Assembly (NCBI RefSeq): GCF_000003605.2
Contig: NW_003114521.1
Coordinates: forward strand, 1-17,209
Direction: 5' to 3'
Source: Saccoglossus kowalevskii
Lineage: Eukaryota; Hemichordata; Enteropneusta; Harrimaniidae
DNA: 17,209 nt
In this document: piece by piece, positions 1 through 9,203 of the stretch
How the letters are laid out: each line of letters begins with the position of its first letter
How positions within the stretch are numbered: position 1 is the first letter of the stretch
The notes under the pieces: generated by a model
What the model was told of the DNA's origin: nothing
What the model saw: the letters and a program-made list of their open reading frames with translations, nothing else
The model's database searches: none
Program-made: the position numbers and the translations under genes

Positions 1-152
1 AATGTTCTTTTTCTGGATCAGTTCATTCTGCATGCACTTGCACTGAATACTGCAAAACTCAACTAAACTAAACTACAAGGTGGGTGGCGCTAGGCTCACA
101 CCCTAGTGCAGGCTTTATTCTGGCCTATCATATGCACTGTTTCAAAATGTAA
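1..152 (-). other. 3' untranslated region of gypsy copy A (partial)
   Basis: This noncoding stretch follows the pol stop codon on the minus strand and aligns with 2900-3045 of copy B. It holds the short inverted repeat 87-94/102-109 found in every copy and a minus-strand AATAAA (plus-strand TTTATT at 114-119). No ORF is present, so no env gene follows pol. Confidence 0.8.
87..109. repeat. Conserved short hairpin in the element 3' UTR (copy A)
   Basis: GCGCTAGG (87-94) can pair with CCTAGTGC (102-109) across a 7-nt loop. The plus-strand RNA would have one G-U wobble; the minus-strand (sense) RNA would have an A-C mismatch at that step. The same sequence occurs in B (2980-3002), C (7496-7518) and D (11916-11938). 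Function unknown. Confidence 0.5.
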
Positions 153-1148
153 CTAAACATACATATCATATTTATCTGGAAATTTTCTCTGATGACTAGA
201 TCTACGCACTTCTGGTACCGAGACAGAAGTTTCTGAAGATTGTTCTTTTATAGGATCTGTTGTCTCATCTTTCAATGTAGTAGATTTGTTAGTAGTTGTA
301 GGTGATACATTCTCTGATGAATGTTCTTCCGGTTTCAATGATGACGAATCCTGTTTAGGAACTGGCACTGATGGTGAGATAGAAGGCATCCGTATTGGTA
401 CAGGTACCATATTCAGTTTACTCTGAGTTTGGTCACTTTGCGTAATTTCCTCTGATGGCAATCTAGATCTAAGCTGATCTTGATGTCTTTTCCAAACTCT
501 TCCATCCTGAAGTCTAACTAGGAATGTTAGTGATCCCCACTTCTCTTCAATTATTCCAGGTATCCATTTTGGTTTTCCCGCATAGTTCATAGCAAATACC
601 GAATCCCCAAGGAAGTAGGTGTAATCCCTTGTTTTTGTATCGTAATTCTCTTTCATCTTTCCCTGGTTATGCAATACTCATGTCTGAAGTGATGGTTGCA
701 ATAGATCAAGTCTTGATCTTGGATGTCTATGCATAAGTAATGCTGCAGGAATCTGTCCTGTGGTAGTCTGTGGCGTGATTCTGTATCTTGCCAAAAACCG
801 ATACAATCTGGACTCTAAATATCTTGAAGACTTTCTGAGACCTCCCTTGACTGTTTGTACAGCTCTTTCAGCTAACCCGTTACTGGCAGGATGGTAAGGA
901 GCTGTTGTGATGCGTTTTATTCCATTTGTTTTACAAAGGGATCTAAACTTTTCACTGGTGAAACAAGTACCATTATCTGATACTATCATGTGCGGTAGAC
1001 CATGCGTAGCAAATGTTTGGTACAATGTGTTGATTGTTGCTGTGGATGTTGCTGTCGGCATAACGTGAGCTTCTATATATTTACTATGAGCATCAACAAT
1101 GATTAATATCATTTTACCTTCATATGGACCTGCAAAATCTATGTGCAA
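153..1148 (-). pseudogene. Copy A integrase and C-terminal tail, decayed
   Basis: This is the 3' part of pol. On the minus strand it begins at the first catalytic Asp region (HIDFAGP), continues through SDNG and HPASNGLAE (the D,D35E core, all three acidic residues still present), then the GPY/F-like C-terminal domain and a Ser/Pro-rich tail ending in RRSSHQRKFPDKYDMYV. The zinc-binding N-terminal domain is missing because the 1463-bp deletion joins this part to early RT. A stop sits directly upstream at the join. Within the segment CGA has become TGA at 678-680 (the LQT/VLHNQ junction), splitting it into two in-frame pieces. Other changes include E to K after FTSE and R to H in the tail. It is a non-functional remnant. 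Confidence 0.9.
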
Positions 1149-2165
1149 AATCTAAGTTAGTGAAGAATTTACCCCCAGCAAGCTTTGCATACAAATCTTC
1201 AACATTGGGTATCTGTCAACACATAATGCTTTGTTTAAAGTTTGTTTGTAGTCACCACACATGCAAACATCACCTGTCGCTTTAAGTACAGGTACAACTG
1301 GTGAAGCCCAATCTGAGTAAGATACAGGTCTAATGACTCCTTCCTTTTCTAAGCGATCAATTTCTTTATCTACTTTATCTCGGAGGGCAAATGGTACAGT
1401 ACAAGCTTTCATATATCTTGATGTTATCTCAGAATTAACATGCAGCTTGATGGTAGTGTCTTTCAAGGTTCCCAATCCTGGTTCGAACAATTTTGGATGT
1501 TTACTAATCCATGACTCTCCATCAAGATGAAAAACTTGTGGCCAGTCTAGTTTTATTATTTCTAACCAGTCTCTGCCTATCAAGTTTGGACCATTACCTG
1601 GTACAAACAATGCTTTTAATTTATGTATGGTATCTGCTTCACGTGCCTCCAGTTCTGTCTGACCTAAGGGGTTAATGCAATTTCCTGCATATGTTCTCAA
1701 TCTGGGTAGTCCCTCAGTGTGTAGTTGTAATGCTTGCTGACCAACTTTCAGTTTCTTAAACTGCTGCTCACTTATCAAACTTACTGCTGCGCCCGTATCA
1801 ATTTCCATGGTTGTCGGTACCCCATTCAGTTGAAGGTTGTATCTATATGGCTGTGTTTTGGAAATACTTGATGCAGTTCTATACAGGTCAACGTTATATG
1901 TTTCCTGCCCATATGAGTAGACTGTGATTGGTTCAGTAGAAATAAAATTATTTTCTGTTCTCCCTTGTGACTTGCAATATTTAGCAAAATGATTCTGCTT
2001 ATGACATTTTCTGCATTCTTTTCCCCAAGCTGGACATTTTTCCTTTTTGTCATGAGGCCATTTACCACCACAACCCCAGCATGACTGTTTTTTATCACCA
2101 TTACCAGGCCCCCTAGGCTTGTGTAATTTCTTCGGTTTGTAATGGGTCATTTCGGATTTATGCAT
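1149..2165 (-). pseudogene. Copy A gag zinc knuckles, protease and start of RT, decayed
   Basis: On the minus strand this segment runs from just after the gag deletion (MTHYKPKK) through the double zinc knuckle (CX2CX5HX5C then CX2CX4HX4C), the aspartic protease (MEIDTGAAVSLISE, flap region, LIGRDWLE) and the RT fingers (RDKVDKEIDRLEKEGVIRPV, then the CGDYKQ region). Near 1213 one of two tandem ATTGGGT units is lost, changing the frame after CVDRYP. The RT palm is deleted at about 1147. The protease active site itself is unbroken, but the segment is cut off from both capsid and RT and cannot give a working polyprotein. Confidence 0.9.
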
Positions 2166-2572
2166 TTCTGTATAATCTGAGATTTTATTTATTTCTCTTT
2201 CTCATGAAATTCACAGTTCTTGGCTAGCTGTCGTAATCTAGCAGCAAATTTATCAAGTGTTTCTGATGGTAACTGACTTGCCTGGCGAAACACATACACT
2301 TCATACTCTACATTTCGTTTTGGCGCGAAGTACTCACTCAGTTTTGTCTTCAACTGTGCGTACGTTTCGTCTTCCGCCTGCTCCAATCCGAGGTGAATTT
2401 CAAAAACTTCTTCCCCCGCTAGGTGAAGTAGGAGAGCTCTTTACCTCGCATCCTGTGTAATATTCTTGGCTACAAGATAATTATCGAATCTTGCTATCCA
2501 CCTTTCCCAGCGCACTGTAGCTGTCTCTGGCGGAATTGGGTTGAACGGTTTCAAAGCATCGTTGCCGTCCAT
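2166..2572 (-). pseudogene. Copy A gag capsid region, broken
   Basis: The ATG at 2570-2572 begins MDGNDALKPF, as in the other copies, followed by the WERWIARFDNYL capsid-like segment. AAA has become TAA at 2441-2443, ending the frame after ITQDAR. Downstream the capsid continues (EQAEDETYAQLKTKLSEYFAPKRN) to FHEKEK. Compared with B, the segment then lacks 153 bp that encode the linker between capsid and zinc knuckles, and a small indel near 2190 also shifts the frame. The capsid-like Gag would package the element RNA in a particle, but this copy can make only a short N-terminal peptide. Confidence 0.88.
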
Positions 2573-2659
2573 TGTGACGCTGATTTGTTTTGTCTTCAAA
2601 ACAGGCTCAAAAATAATTTGTACTCACTTCACTTGTTCTGACGGTTTTCTGTACGTCAA

Positions 2660-2674
2660 AGTTACTCGTCGCCA
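2660..2674 (-). other. Primer-binding site, copy A (3-nt deletion)
   Basis: Directly after the LTR end plus ATT, the minus strand reads TGGCGACGAGTAACT. Three bases present in the other copies are missing. The TGG start is typical of a site complementary to a tRNA 3' CCA end; tRNA-Ser is a plausible primer, but this was not verified. Confidence 0.7.
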
Positions 2675-2677
2675 AAT

Positions 2678-2843
2678 TGTTGGGTTCTTGGGTGCAGTGA
2701 AGGCCGTAACAGGCTAAAGAATACAAGCTCGGTATAAACAACACAACTGGTTTATTACAGTAATGGCGGCGTTCTGATTACGCAATGCAGATGACGTAAT
2801 AAAGTACATGTCATTAAATACGACCCAAGCTCAATATACTACA
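2678..2843 (-). repeat. LTR1 (166 bp), shared by copies A and B
   Basis: This is the 5' LTR of A and the 3' LTR of B. The boundaries are TGTTGGG and ACTACA on the plus strand (TGTAGT...CAACA in the element direction), confirmed by the PBS on one side and the polypurine tract on the other. It contains a minus-strand AATAAA (2751-2756) and a CRE-like TGACGTAA (2792-2799). It carries the GCAATGCAG variant shared with LTR2. Confidence 0.95.
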
Positions 2844-2853
2844 TCCCTCCCCA
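2844..2853 (-). other. Polypurine tract, copy B
   Basis: The minus strand reads TGGGGAGGGA immediately before the 3' LTR start TGTAGT. This is the expected position and composition of the plus-strand DNA primer of an LTR retrotransposon. Confidence 0.85.
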
Positions 2854-3045
2854 TCTAAGTGAATCTCACTCTAGCAGTCTATATTGGGATTTAATATATA
2901 ATGTTCTTTTCTGGATCAGTTCATTCTGCATGCACTTGTACTGAATACTGCAAAACTCAACTAAACTACAATGTGGGTGGCGCTAGGCTCACACCCTAGT
3001 GCAGGCTTTATTCTGGCCTATCATATGCACTGTTTCAAAATGTAA
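2854..3045 (-). other. 3' untranslated region of gypsy copy B
   Basis: This stretch of about 190 bp lies between the pol stop and the polypurine tract. It holds the conserved hairpin at 2980-3002 and a minus-strand AATAAA (3007-3012) ahead of the one in the LTR. No ORF of note is present. Confidence 0.75.
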
Positions 3046-6000
3046 CTAAACATACATATCATATTTATCTGGAAATTTCCTCTGACGACTAGATCTACGC
3101 ACTTCTGGCACCGAGGCAGAAGTTTCTGAAGATTGTTCATTTATAGGATCTGTTGTCTCATCTTTCAATGTAGTAGATTTGTTGGTAGTTGGAGGTGATA
3201 CATTCTCTACAAGTTCTTCCATTTTCAATGATGACAAATCCTGTTTAGGAACTGGCACTGATGGCGAGATAGAAGGCATCCGTGTTGGTACAGGTACCAT
3301 ATTCGGTTTACTCTGAGTTTGGTCACTTTGCATAATTTCCTCTGATGGCGATCTAGATCTAAGCTGATCTTGATGTCTTTTCCAAACTCTTCCATCCTGA
3401 AGTCTAACTAGGAATGTTAGTGATCCCCACTTCTCTTCAATTACTCCAGGTATCCATTTTGGTTTTCCTGCATAATTCATAGCAAATACCGAATCCCCAA
3501 GGAAGTAGGTGTAATCCCTTGTTTTTGTATCGTAATTCTCTTTCATCTTTCCCTGGTTATGCAATACTCGTGTCTGAAGTGATGGTTGCACAAGATCAAG
3601 TCTTGATCTTGGATGTCTTTGCATAAGTAATGCTGCAGGGATCTGTCCTGTGGTAGTCTGTGGCGTGATTCTGTATCTTGCCAAAAACCGATACAATCTG
3701 GACTCTAAACATCCTGAAGACTTTCTGAGACCTCCCTTGACTGTTTGTACAGCTCTTTCAGCTAACCCGTTACTGGCAGGATGGTAAGGAGCTGTTGTGA
3801 TGTGCTTTATTCCATTTGTTTTACAAAAGGATCTAAACTCTTCGCTGGTGAAACAAGTACCATTGTCTGATACTATCATGTGCGGTGGACCATGCGTAGC
3901 AAATGTTTGGTACAATTTGTTGATTGTTGCTGTGGATGTTGCTGTCGGCATAACGTGAGCTTCTATATATTTACTATGAGCATCAACAATGATTAATATC
4001 ATTTTACCTTCATATGGACCTGCAAAATCTATGTGCAGTCGGAACCACGGCTGGTTAGGCCATTCCCAAGCATGTAATGGTGCTTTAGTTGGGGATTTCG
4101 TAGAATCCTGGCATGCTGTACAACTGCGAACTCTGTCATCGATTTCAGCATCTAACCCTGGCCACCATAGGTAATTTCGGGCCAAAGCTTTCATGCGCAC
4201 TATACCAGGATGACCTTCATGAAGTTCCTCTAAGATAGCTTCACGAGCCCGAGCTGGAATTATTACCCGCGACCCCCACAAAATACATCCTTGCTGAACT
4301 AAGAGTTCTTGTTTGCGTCTAAAATACGGTCGCAGTTGTTCCTCCACCTGCTCAGGCCAACCTTGGGTTACCCACTTTAAGATGTGTGATAATACTGGAT
4401 CTCTTGCTGTCCAGTTTGCTACAAGCTCAGCCGTTACTGGTGATCCATCTAGTGTTGATAATGTAAGAACCACCTCTTCAGGGACAGGTACACTGCCTGG
4501 TTGTTCCTTTATGGGTAAGCGACTTAATCCATCTGCATTTCCCATATTAGATCCTGGTTTATACTCTAACTGGTATTGATAATTGGCTAGTGTAAGTGCC
4601 CATCGCTGAATTCTGGCACTTGCCAACTGTGATATAGCTTTATCTTGCTTTAACAGACCAAGTAATGGCTTATGATCTGTTTTGATGCTAAATTCACGCC
4701 CATATAGGTACTTATGAAATTTGGTAACACCAAACACAATTGCTAGTCCTTCACGTTCTATCTGGGCATATCGCTTCTCTGCAGGTGCTAGTGTGCGAGA
4801 GGCAAAAGCTATGGGCTGTTCCATTCCATTTGGCATTCTATGGGAAAGTACTGCTCCAATGCCATATGGAGAAGCATCACAATCCAAGGTTAGTTTCAAA
4901 CCACTATCATAGTGTACTAACAGTTGAGACGACTGTAATAGTTCCTTTGATTTGCTGAATGCTTCCTGCTGACTTTTCCCCCACTGCCACTTGGTGTTCT
5001 GTTGTCCAAGTTGATACAGTGGTGCCAAAACAGTGCTAAGATTCTTCAAGAACCTATGATAGTAATTTAAGAGACCTAAATAACTTTTAAGCTCTTCTCT
5101 GTTCTGAGGCGCTGGAGCTTTCTGTATGACTGCCACCTTTTCTTCTGTAGGACGAATACCAGTAGCATCAATGCAATGTCCTAGGTAAGTGACTGATGGT
5201 TTCTTAAACACACACTTGTCTCGTTTTAGTTTGAGTCCAGCTTTGTCTAAGCGATCCAAAAATTCATCTAAATTCTCTTCATGCTCTTTTTCGGTAAGTC
5301 CAGAAACCAGTATATCATCGATATAAACTGCTGTCATTGATATGCCTTGGACTGTCTGTTCCATGGTTCTCTGGAAAATACCTGGTGCTGCTGATATACC
5401 GTAGGGTAAACGTGTGTATGCATATATACCTTTGTTAGTATTGATGGCTGTCAAGTTCTGTGACTCCTCATCTAATAGCAATTGCTGATAAGCATGACTC
5501 AAATCTAACTTAGTGAAGAATTTACCCCCAGCAAGCTTTGCATACAAATCTTCAACATTGGGTATTGGGTATCTGTCAACACATAAGGCTTTGTTTAAAG
5601 TTTGTTTGTAGTCACCACATATGCGAACATCACCTGTTGCTTTAAGTACCGATACAACTGGTGAAGCCCAATCTGAGTAAGATACGGGTCTAATGACTCC
5701 TTCCTTTTCTAAGCGATCAATCTCTTTATCTACTTTATCTCGGAGGGCAAATGGTACAGTACGTGCTTTCATATATCTCGGTGTTATCTCAGGATTAACA
5801 TGCAGCTTGATGGTAGTGTCTTTCAGGGTTCCCAATCCTGGTTCGAACAATTTTGGATGTTTACTAATCCATGACTCTCCATCAAGATGAAAAACTTGTG
5901 GCCAGTCTAGTTTGATTATTTCTAACCAGTCTCTGCCTATCAAGTTTGGACCATTACCTGGTACAACCAATACTTTTAATTTATGTATGGTATCTGCTTC

Positions 6001-6567
6001 ACGTGCCTCCAGTTCTGTCTGACCTAAGGGGTTAATGCAATTTCCTGCATATGTTCTCAATCTGGGTAGTCCCTCAGTGTGTAGTTGTAATGCTTGCTGA
6101 CCAACTTTCAGTTTCTTAAACTGCTGCTCACTTATCAAACTTACTGCTGCCCCCGTATCAATTTCCATGGTTGTCGGTACCCCATTCAGTTGAAGGTTGT
6201 ATCTATATGGCTGTGTTTTGGAAATACTTGATGCAGTTCTATACAGGTCAACGTTATATGTTTCCTGCCCATATGAGTAGACTGTGGTTGGTTCAGTAGA
6301 AATAAAATTATTTTCTGTTCTCCCTTGTGACTTGCAATATTTAGCAAAATGATTCTGCTTATGACATTTTCTGCATTCTTTTCCCCAAGCTGGACATTTC
6401 TCCTTTTTGTCATGAGGCCATTTACCACCACAACCCCAGCATGACTGTTTTTTATCACCATTACCAGGCCCCCTAGGCTTGTGTAATTTCTTCAGTTTGT
6501 AATGGGTCATTCTGTGTACTGTGGGTACATTGCAAGGTGCTTCAGCCCCTGCATTGACTGTAGACAT
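3046..6567 (-). CDS. Copy B Gag C-terminus-Pol polyprotein (protease, RT, RNase H, integrase)
   Basis: This is a 1173-codon uninterrupted frame from an internal ATG. Residues are counted from that ATG. Two zinc knuckles span residues 43-78. The protease DTG is at 137-139 with LIGRDWL about 70 residues later. RT spans roughly 260-470, with KLDLSHAY (Asp355) and YIDD at 415-418 (5314-5325). RNase H follows, with DCDAS (Asp564), Glu604, TDHKPL (Asp631) and Asp679. Integrase has an HHCC finger (His783, His786, Cys816, Cys819) and a D,D35E triad at Asp847, Asp901 and Glu937 (codons 4027-4029, 3865-3867, 3757-3759). A GPY/F-like domain and an RRSSRQRK tail end it. All catalytic residues are present. 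It lacks the capsid, which is in another frame because of the deletion near 6598, so the complete Gag-Pol cannot be translated. Confidence 0.93.
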   Translation of the reverse strand: MSTVNAGAEAPCNVPTVHRMTHYKLKKLHKPRGPGNGDKKQSCWGCGGKWPHDKKEKCPAWGKECRKCHKQNHFAKYCKSQGRTENNFISTEPTTVYSYGQETYNVDLYRTASSISKTQPYRYNLQLNGVPTTMEIDTGAAVSLISEQQFKKLKVGQQALQLHTEGLPRLRTYAGNCINPLGQTELEAREADTIHKLKVLVVPGNGPNLIGRDWLEIIKLDWPQVFHLDGESWISKHPKLFEPGLGTLKDTTIKLHVNPEITPRYMKARTVPFALRDKVDKEIDRLEKEGVIRPVSYSDWASPVVSVLKATGDVRICGDYKQTLNKALCVDRYPIPNVEDLYAKLAGGKFFTKLDLSHAYQQLLLDEESQNLTAINTNKGIYAYTRLPYGISAAPGIFQRTMEQTVQGISMTAVYIDDILVSGLTEKEHEENLDEFLDRLDKAGLKLKRDKCVFKKPSVTYLGHCIDATGIRPTEEKVAVIQKAPAPQNREELKSYLGLLNYYHRFLKNLSTVLAPLYQLGQQNTKWQWGKSQQEAFSKSKELLQSSQLLVHYDSGLKLTLDCDASPYGIGAVLSHRMPNGMEQPIAFASRTLAPAEKRYAQIEREGLAIVFGVTKFHKYLYGREFSIKTDHKPLLGLLKQDKAISQLASARIQRWALTLANYQYQLEYKPGSNMGNADGLSRLPIKEQPGSVPVPEEVVLTLSTLDGSPVTAELVANWTARDPVLSHILKWVTQGWPEQVEEQLRPYFRRKQELLVQQGCILWGSRVIIPARAREAILEELHEGHPGIVRMKALARNYLWWPGLDAEIDDRVRSCTACQDSTKSPTKAPLHAWEWPNQPWFRLHIDFAGPYEGKMILIIVDAHSKYIEAHVMPTATSTATINKLYQTFATHGPPHMIVSDNGTCFTSEEFRSFCKTNGIKHITTAPYHPASNGLAERAVQTVKGGLRKSSGCLESRLYRFLARYRITPQTTTGQIPAALLMQRHPRSRLDLVQPSLQTRVLHNQGKMKENYDTKTRDYTYFLGDSVFAMNYAGKPKWIPGVIEEKWGSLTFLVRLQDGRVWKRHQDQLRSRSPSEEIMQSDQTQSKPNMVPVPTRMPSISPSVPVPKQDLSSLKMEELVENVSPPTTNKSTTLKDETTDPINEQSSETSASVPEVRRSSRQRKFPDKYDMYV

Positions 6568-6593
6568 ATTATGTGCCTGAGCTGTAGTGGCTT

Positions 6594-7085
6594 TTAGTAA
6601 CGACCATATTTCAATAAATCATCAAGGGAAAAATTCAGCTCTCTTAATCCTTTTTCTCTTATTTTCGGATTTATGCATTTCTGTATAATCTGAGATTTTA
6701 TTTCTCTCTCTTTCTCATGAAATTCACAGTTCTTGGCTAGCTGTCGTAATCTAGCAGCAAATTTATCAAGTGTTTCTGATGGTAACTGACTTGCCTGGCG
6801 AAACACATACACTTCATACTCTACATTTCGTTTTGGCGCGAAGTACTCACTCAGTTTTGTCTTCAACTGTGCGTACGTTTCGTCTTCCGCCTGCTCCAAT
6901 CCGAGGCGAATTTCAAAAACTTCTTCCCCCGCTAGGTGAAGTAGGAGAGCTCTTTTCCTCGCATCCTGTGTAATATTCTTGGATACAAGATAATTATCGA
7001 ATCTTGCTATCCACCTTTCCCAGCGCACTATAGCTGTCTCTGGCGGAATTGGGTTGAACGGTTTCAAAGCATCGTTGCCGTCCAT
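6594..7085 (-). pseudogene. Copy B gag capsid region, frameshifted
   Basis: The frame starts at ATG 7083-7085 (MDGNDALKPF). The frame is open 27 bp further upstream, but only to a TTG. It encodes the capsid-like part of Gag: WERWIARFDNYL, HLAGEEVFE, QLKTKLSEYFAPKRNVEYE, then LNFSLDDLLKYGR. Against copy D one base is missing near 6598 (plus strand GTAACG instead of GTGAACG). This brings in a stop at 6594-6596 and separates the capsid from the zinc knuckles and Pol. Gag normally forms the particle around the RNA. There is no sign of a programmed slip here, because copy D reads through this point in one frame. Confidence 0.88.
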
Positions 7086-7172
7086 TGTGACGCTGATTTG
7101 TTTTGTCTTCAAAACAGGCTCAAAAATAATTTGTACTCACTTCACTTGTTCTGACGGTTTTCTGTACGTCAA

Positions 7173-7190
7173 AGTTACTCCTTGTCGCCA
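7173..7190 (-). other. Primer-binding site, copy B
   Basis: The minus strand begins TGGCGACAAGGAGTAACT, three bases inside the LTR2 end. It differs from the D version by one base (CAAGG for CGAGG). It is inferred to pair with the 3' end of a host tRNA. Confidence 0.75.
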
Positions 7191-7193
7191 AAT

Positions 7194-7359
7194 TGTTGGG
7201 TTCTTGGGTGCAGTGAAGGCCGTAACAGACTAACGAATACAAGCTCGGTATAAACAACACAACTGGTTTATTACAGTAATGGCGGCGTTCTGATTACGCA
7301 ATGCAGATGACGTAATAAAGTACATGTCATTAAATACGACCCAAGCTCAATATACTACA
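7194..7359 (-). repeat. LTR2 (166 bp), shared by copies B and C
   Basis: This is the 5' LTR of B and the 3' LTR of C, with the same boundaries as LTR1. It differs from LTR1 by two substitutions (ACAGACTAACG for ACAGGCTAAAG on the plus strand) and shares the GCAATGCAG variant. Confidence 0.95.
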
Positions 7360-7369
7360 TCCCTCCCTA
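7360..7369 (-). other. Polypurine tract, copy C
   Basis: The minus strand reads TAGGGAGGGA before the LTR start. One G of the B and D tract is changed to A. Confidence 0.75.
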
Positions 7370-7561
7370 TCTAAGTGAATCTCACTCTAGCAGTCTATAT
7401 TGGGATTTAATATATAATATTCTTTTCTGGATCAGTTCATTCTGCATGCACTTGTACTGAATACTGCAAAACTCAACTAAACTACAATGTGGGTGGCGCT
7501 AGGCTCACACCCTAGTGCAGGCTTTATTCTGGCCTATCATATGCACTGTTTCAAAATGTAA
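7370..7561 (-). other. 3' untranslated region of gypsy copy C
   Basis: This is the noncoding stretch between the pol stop and the polypurine tract, colinear with the same region of B. It includes the hairpin at 7496-7518 and a minus-strand AATAAA. It holds no gene. Confidence 0.75.
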
Positions 7562-9203
7562 CTAAACATACATATCATATTTATCTGGAAATTTTCTCTG
7601 ACGACTAGATCTACGCACTTCTGGTACCGAGGCATAAGTTTCTGACGATTGTTCATTTATAGGATCTGTTGTCTCATCTTTCAATGTAGTAGATTTGTTA
7701 GTAGTTGTAGGTGATACATTCTCTGATGAAAGTTCTTCCGGTTTCAATGATGACGAATCATGTTTAGGAACTGGCACTGATGGCGAGATAGAAGGCATCC
7801 GTATTGGTACAGATACCATATTCGGTTTACTCTGAGTTTGGTCACTTTGCGTAATTTCCTCTGATGGCATCTAGATCTAAGCTGATCTTGATGTCTTTTC
7901 CATCCTGAAATCTAACTAGGAATGTTAGTGATCCCCACTTCTCTTCAATTATTCCAGGTATCCATTTTGGTATTCCCGCATAACCGAAAGTAGGTGTAAT
8001 CCCTTGTTTTTGTATCATAATTCTTTTTCATCTTTCCCTGGTTATGCAATACTCGTGTCTGAAGTGATGGTTGCACAAGATCAAGTCTTGATCTTGGATG
8101 TCTATGCATAAGTAATGCTGCAGGAATCTGTCCTGTGGTAATCTGTGGCGTGAATCTGTATCTTGCCAAAAACCGATACAATCTGGACTCTAAACATCCT
8201 GAAGACTTTCTGAGACCTCCCTTGACTGTTTGTACAGCTCTTTTAGCTAACCCGTTACTGGCAGGATGGCAAGGAGCTGTTGTGATGTGCTTTATTCCAT
8301 TTGTTTTACAAAAGGATCTAAACTCTTCACTGGTGAAACAAGTACCATTATTTGATACTATCACGTGCGGTAGCCCATGCGTAGCAAATGTTTGGTACAA
8401 TTTGTTGATTGTTGCTGTGGATGTTGCTGTCGGCATAACGTGAGCTTCTATATATTTACTATGAGCATCAACAATGATTAATATCATTTTACCTTAATAT
8501 GGACCTGCAAAATCTATGTGCAGTCGGAACCACGGCTGGTTAGGCCATTCCCAAGCATGTAATGGTGCTTTAGTTGGAGATTTCGTAGAATCCTGGCATG
8601 CTGTACAACTGCGAACACTGTCATCGATTTCAGCATCTAACCCTGGCCACCATAGGTAATTCTGAGCCAAAGCTTTCATGCGCACTATACCAGGAATTAT
8701 ACCCGCGACCCCCACAAAATACATCCTTGCTGAACTGAGAGTTCTTGTTTGCGTCTGATATACGGTCGCAGTTGTTCCTCAACCTGCTCAGGCCAACCTT
8801 GGGTTACCCACTTTAAGATGTGTGATAATACTGGATCTCTTGCTGTCCAGTTTTCTACAAGCTCAGCCGTTACTGGTGATCCATCCAGTGTTGATAATGT
8901 AAGAACCACCTCTTCAGGGACAGGTACACTGCCTGGTTGTTCCTTTATGGGTAAGCGACTTAATCCATCTACATTTCCCATATTAGATCCTGGTTTATAC
9001 TCTAACTGGTATTGATAATTGGCTAGTGTAAGTGCAGATCGCTGAATTCTGGCACTTGCCAACTGTGATATAGCTTTATCTTGCTTTAACAGACCAAGTA
9101 ATGGCTTATGATCTGTTTTGATGCTAAATTCACGCCCATATAGGTACTTATGAATTTGGTACACCAAACACATTGCTAGTCCTTCTCGTTCTGTCTGGGC
9201 ATA
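7562..9203 (-). pseudogene. Copy C RNase H end and integrase, decayed
   Basis: On the minus strand this segment runs from the RNase H TDHKPL region through integrase to the DKYDMYV end. About 48 bp are lost near 8694, removing the first part of the HHCC finger (the HEGHPG region). GAA has become TAA at 8494-8496 just after DFAGPY. In the catalytic core the second Asp is Asn (SNNG, codon 8350-8352) and the Glu is Lys (NGLAKRAV, codon 8242-8244), so two of three active-site residues are gone. Further small deletions near 7868, 7901 and 7985 break the GPY/F region. The Ser/Pro-rich tail reads like copy A (SSENVSPTTTNK) rather than B or D. It cannot encode an active integrase. Confidence 0.9.

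Larger units (their letters stand above)
1..2843 (-). mobile_element. Gypsy copy A, internally deleted, left end outside window
   Basis: This copy has its 5' LTR at 2678-2843 and its body at 1-2677. Compared with copy B it lacks 1463 bp of pol (B positions 4038-5500), joined at about 1147, and 153 bp of gag (B positions about 6512-6664), joined near 2156. It also carries a 7-bp loss of one ATTGGGT unit near 1213, a nonsense codon in gag (2441-2443) and another in integrase (678-680). It cannot encode reverse transcriptase or RNase H. Its 3' LTR is beyond the left edge. Confidence 0.93.
2844..7193 (-). mobile_element. Gypsy copy B, nearly complete body
   Basis: This body lies between LTR1 (its 3' LTR) and LTR2 (its 5' LTR). 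All parts of the element are present in order. The only clear coding lesion is a one-base deletion near 6598 that separates the capsid part of gag from the rest. Its flanking LTRs are of the same sequence type (GCAATGCAG). Confidence 0.93.

Noticed and set aside
1-152. An env or other accessory gene after pol
   Set aside because: Only about 200 bp separate the pol stop from the polypurine tract in complete copies, with no ORF.
3046-6567. A host cellular gene (often labelled K02A2.6-like)
   Set aside because: The frame is bounded by LTR, primer-binding site and polypurine tract and has the full retrotransposon domain order; it is element-encoded.
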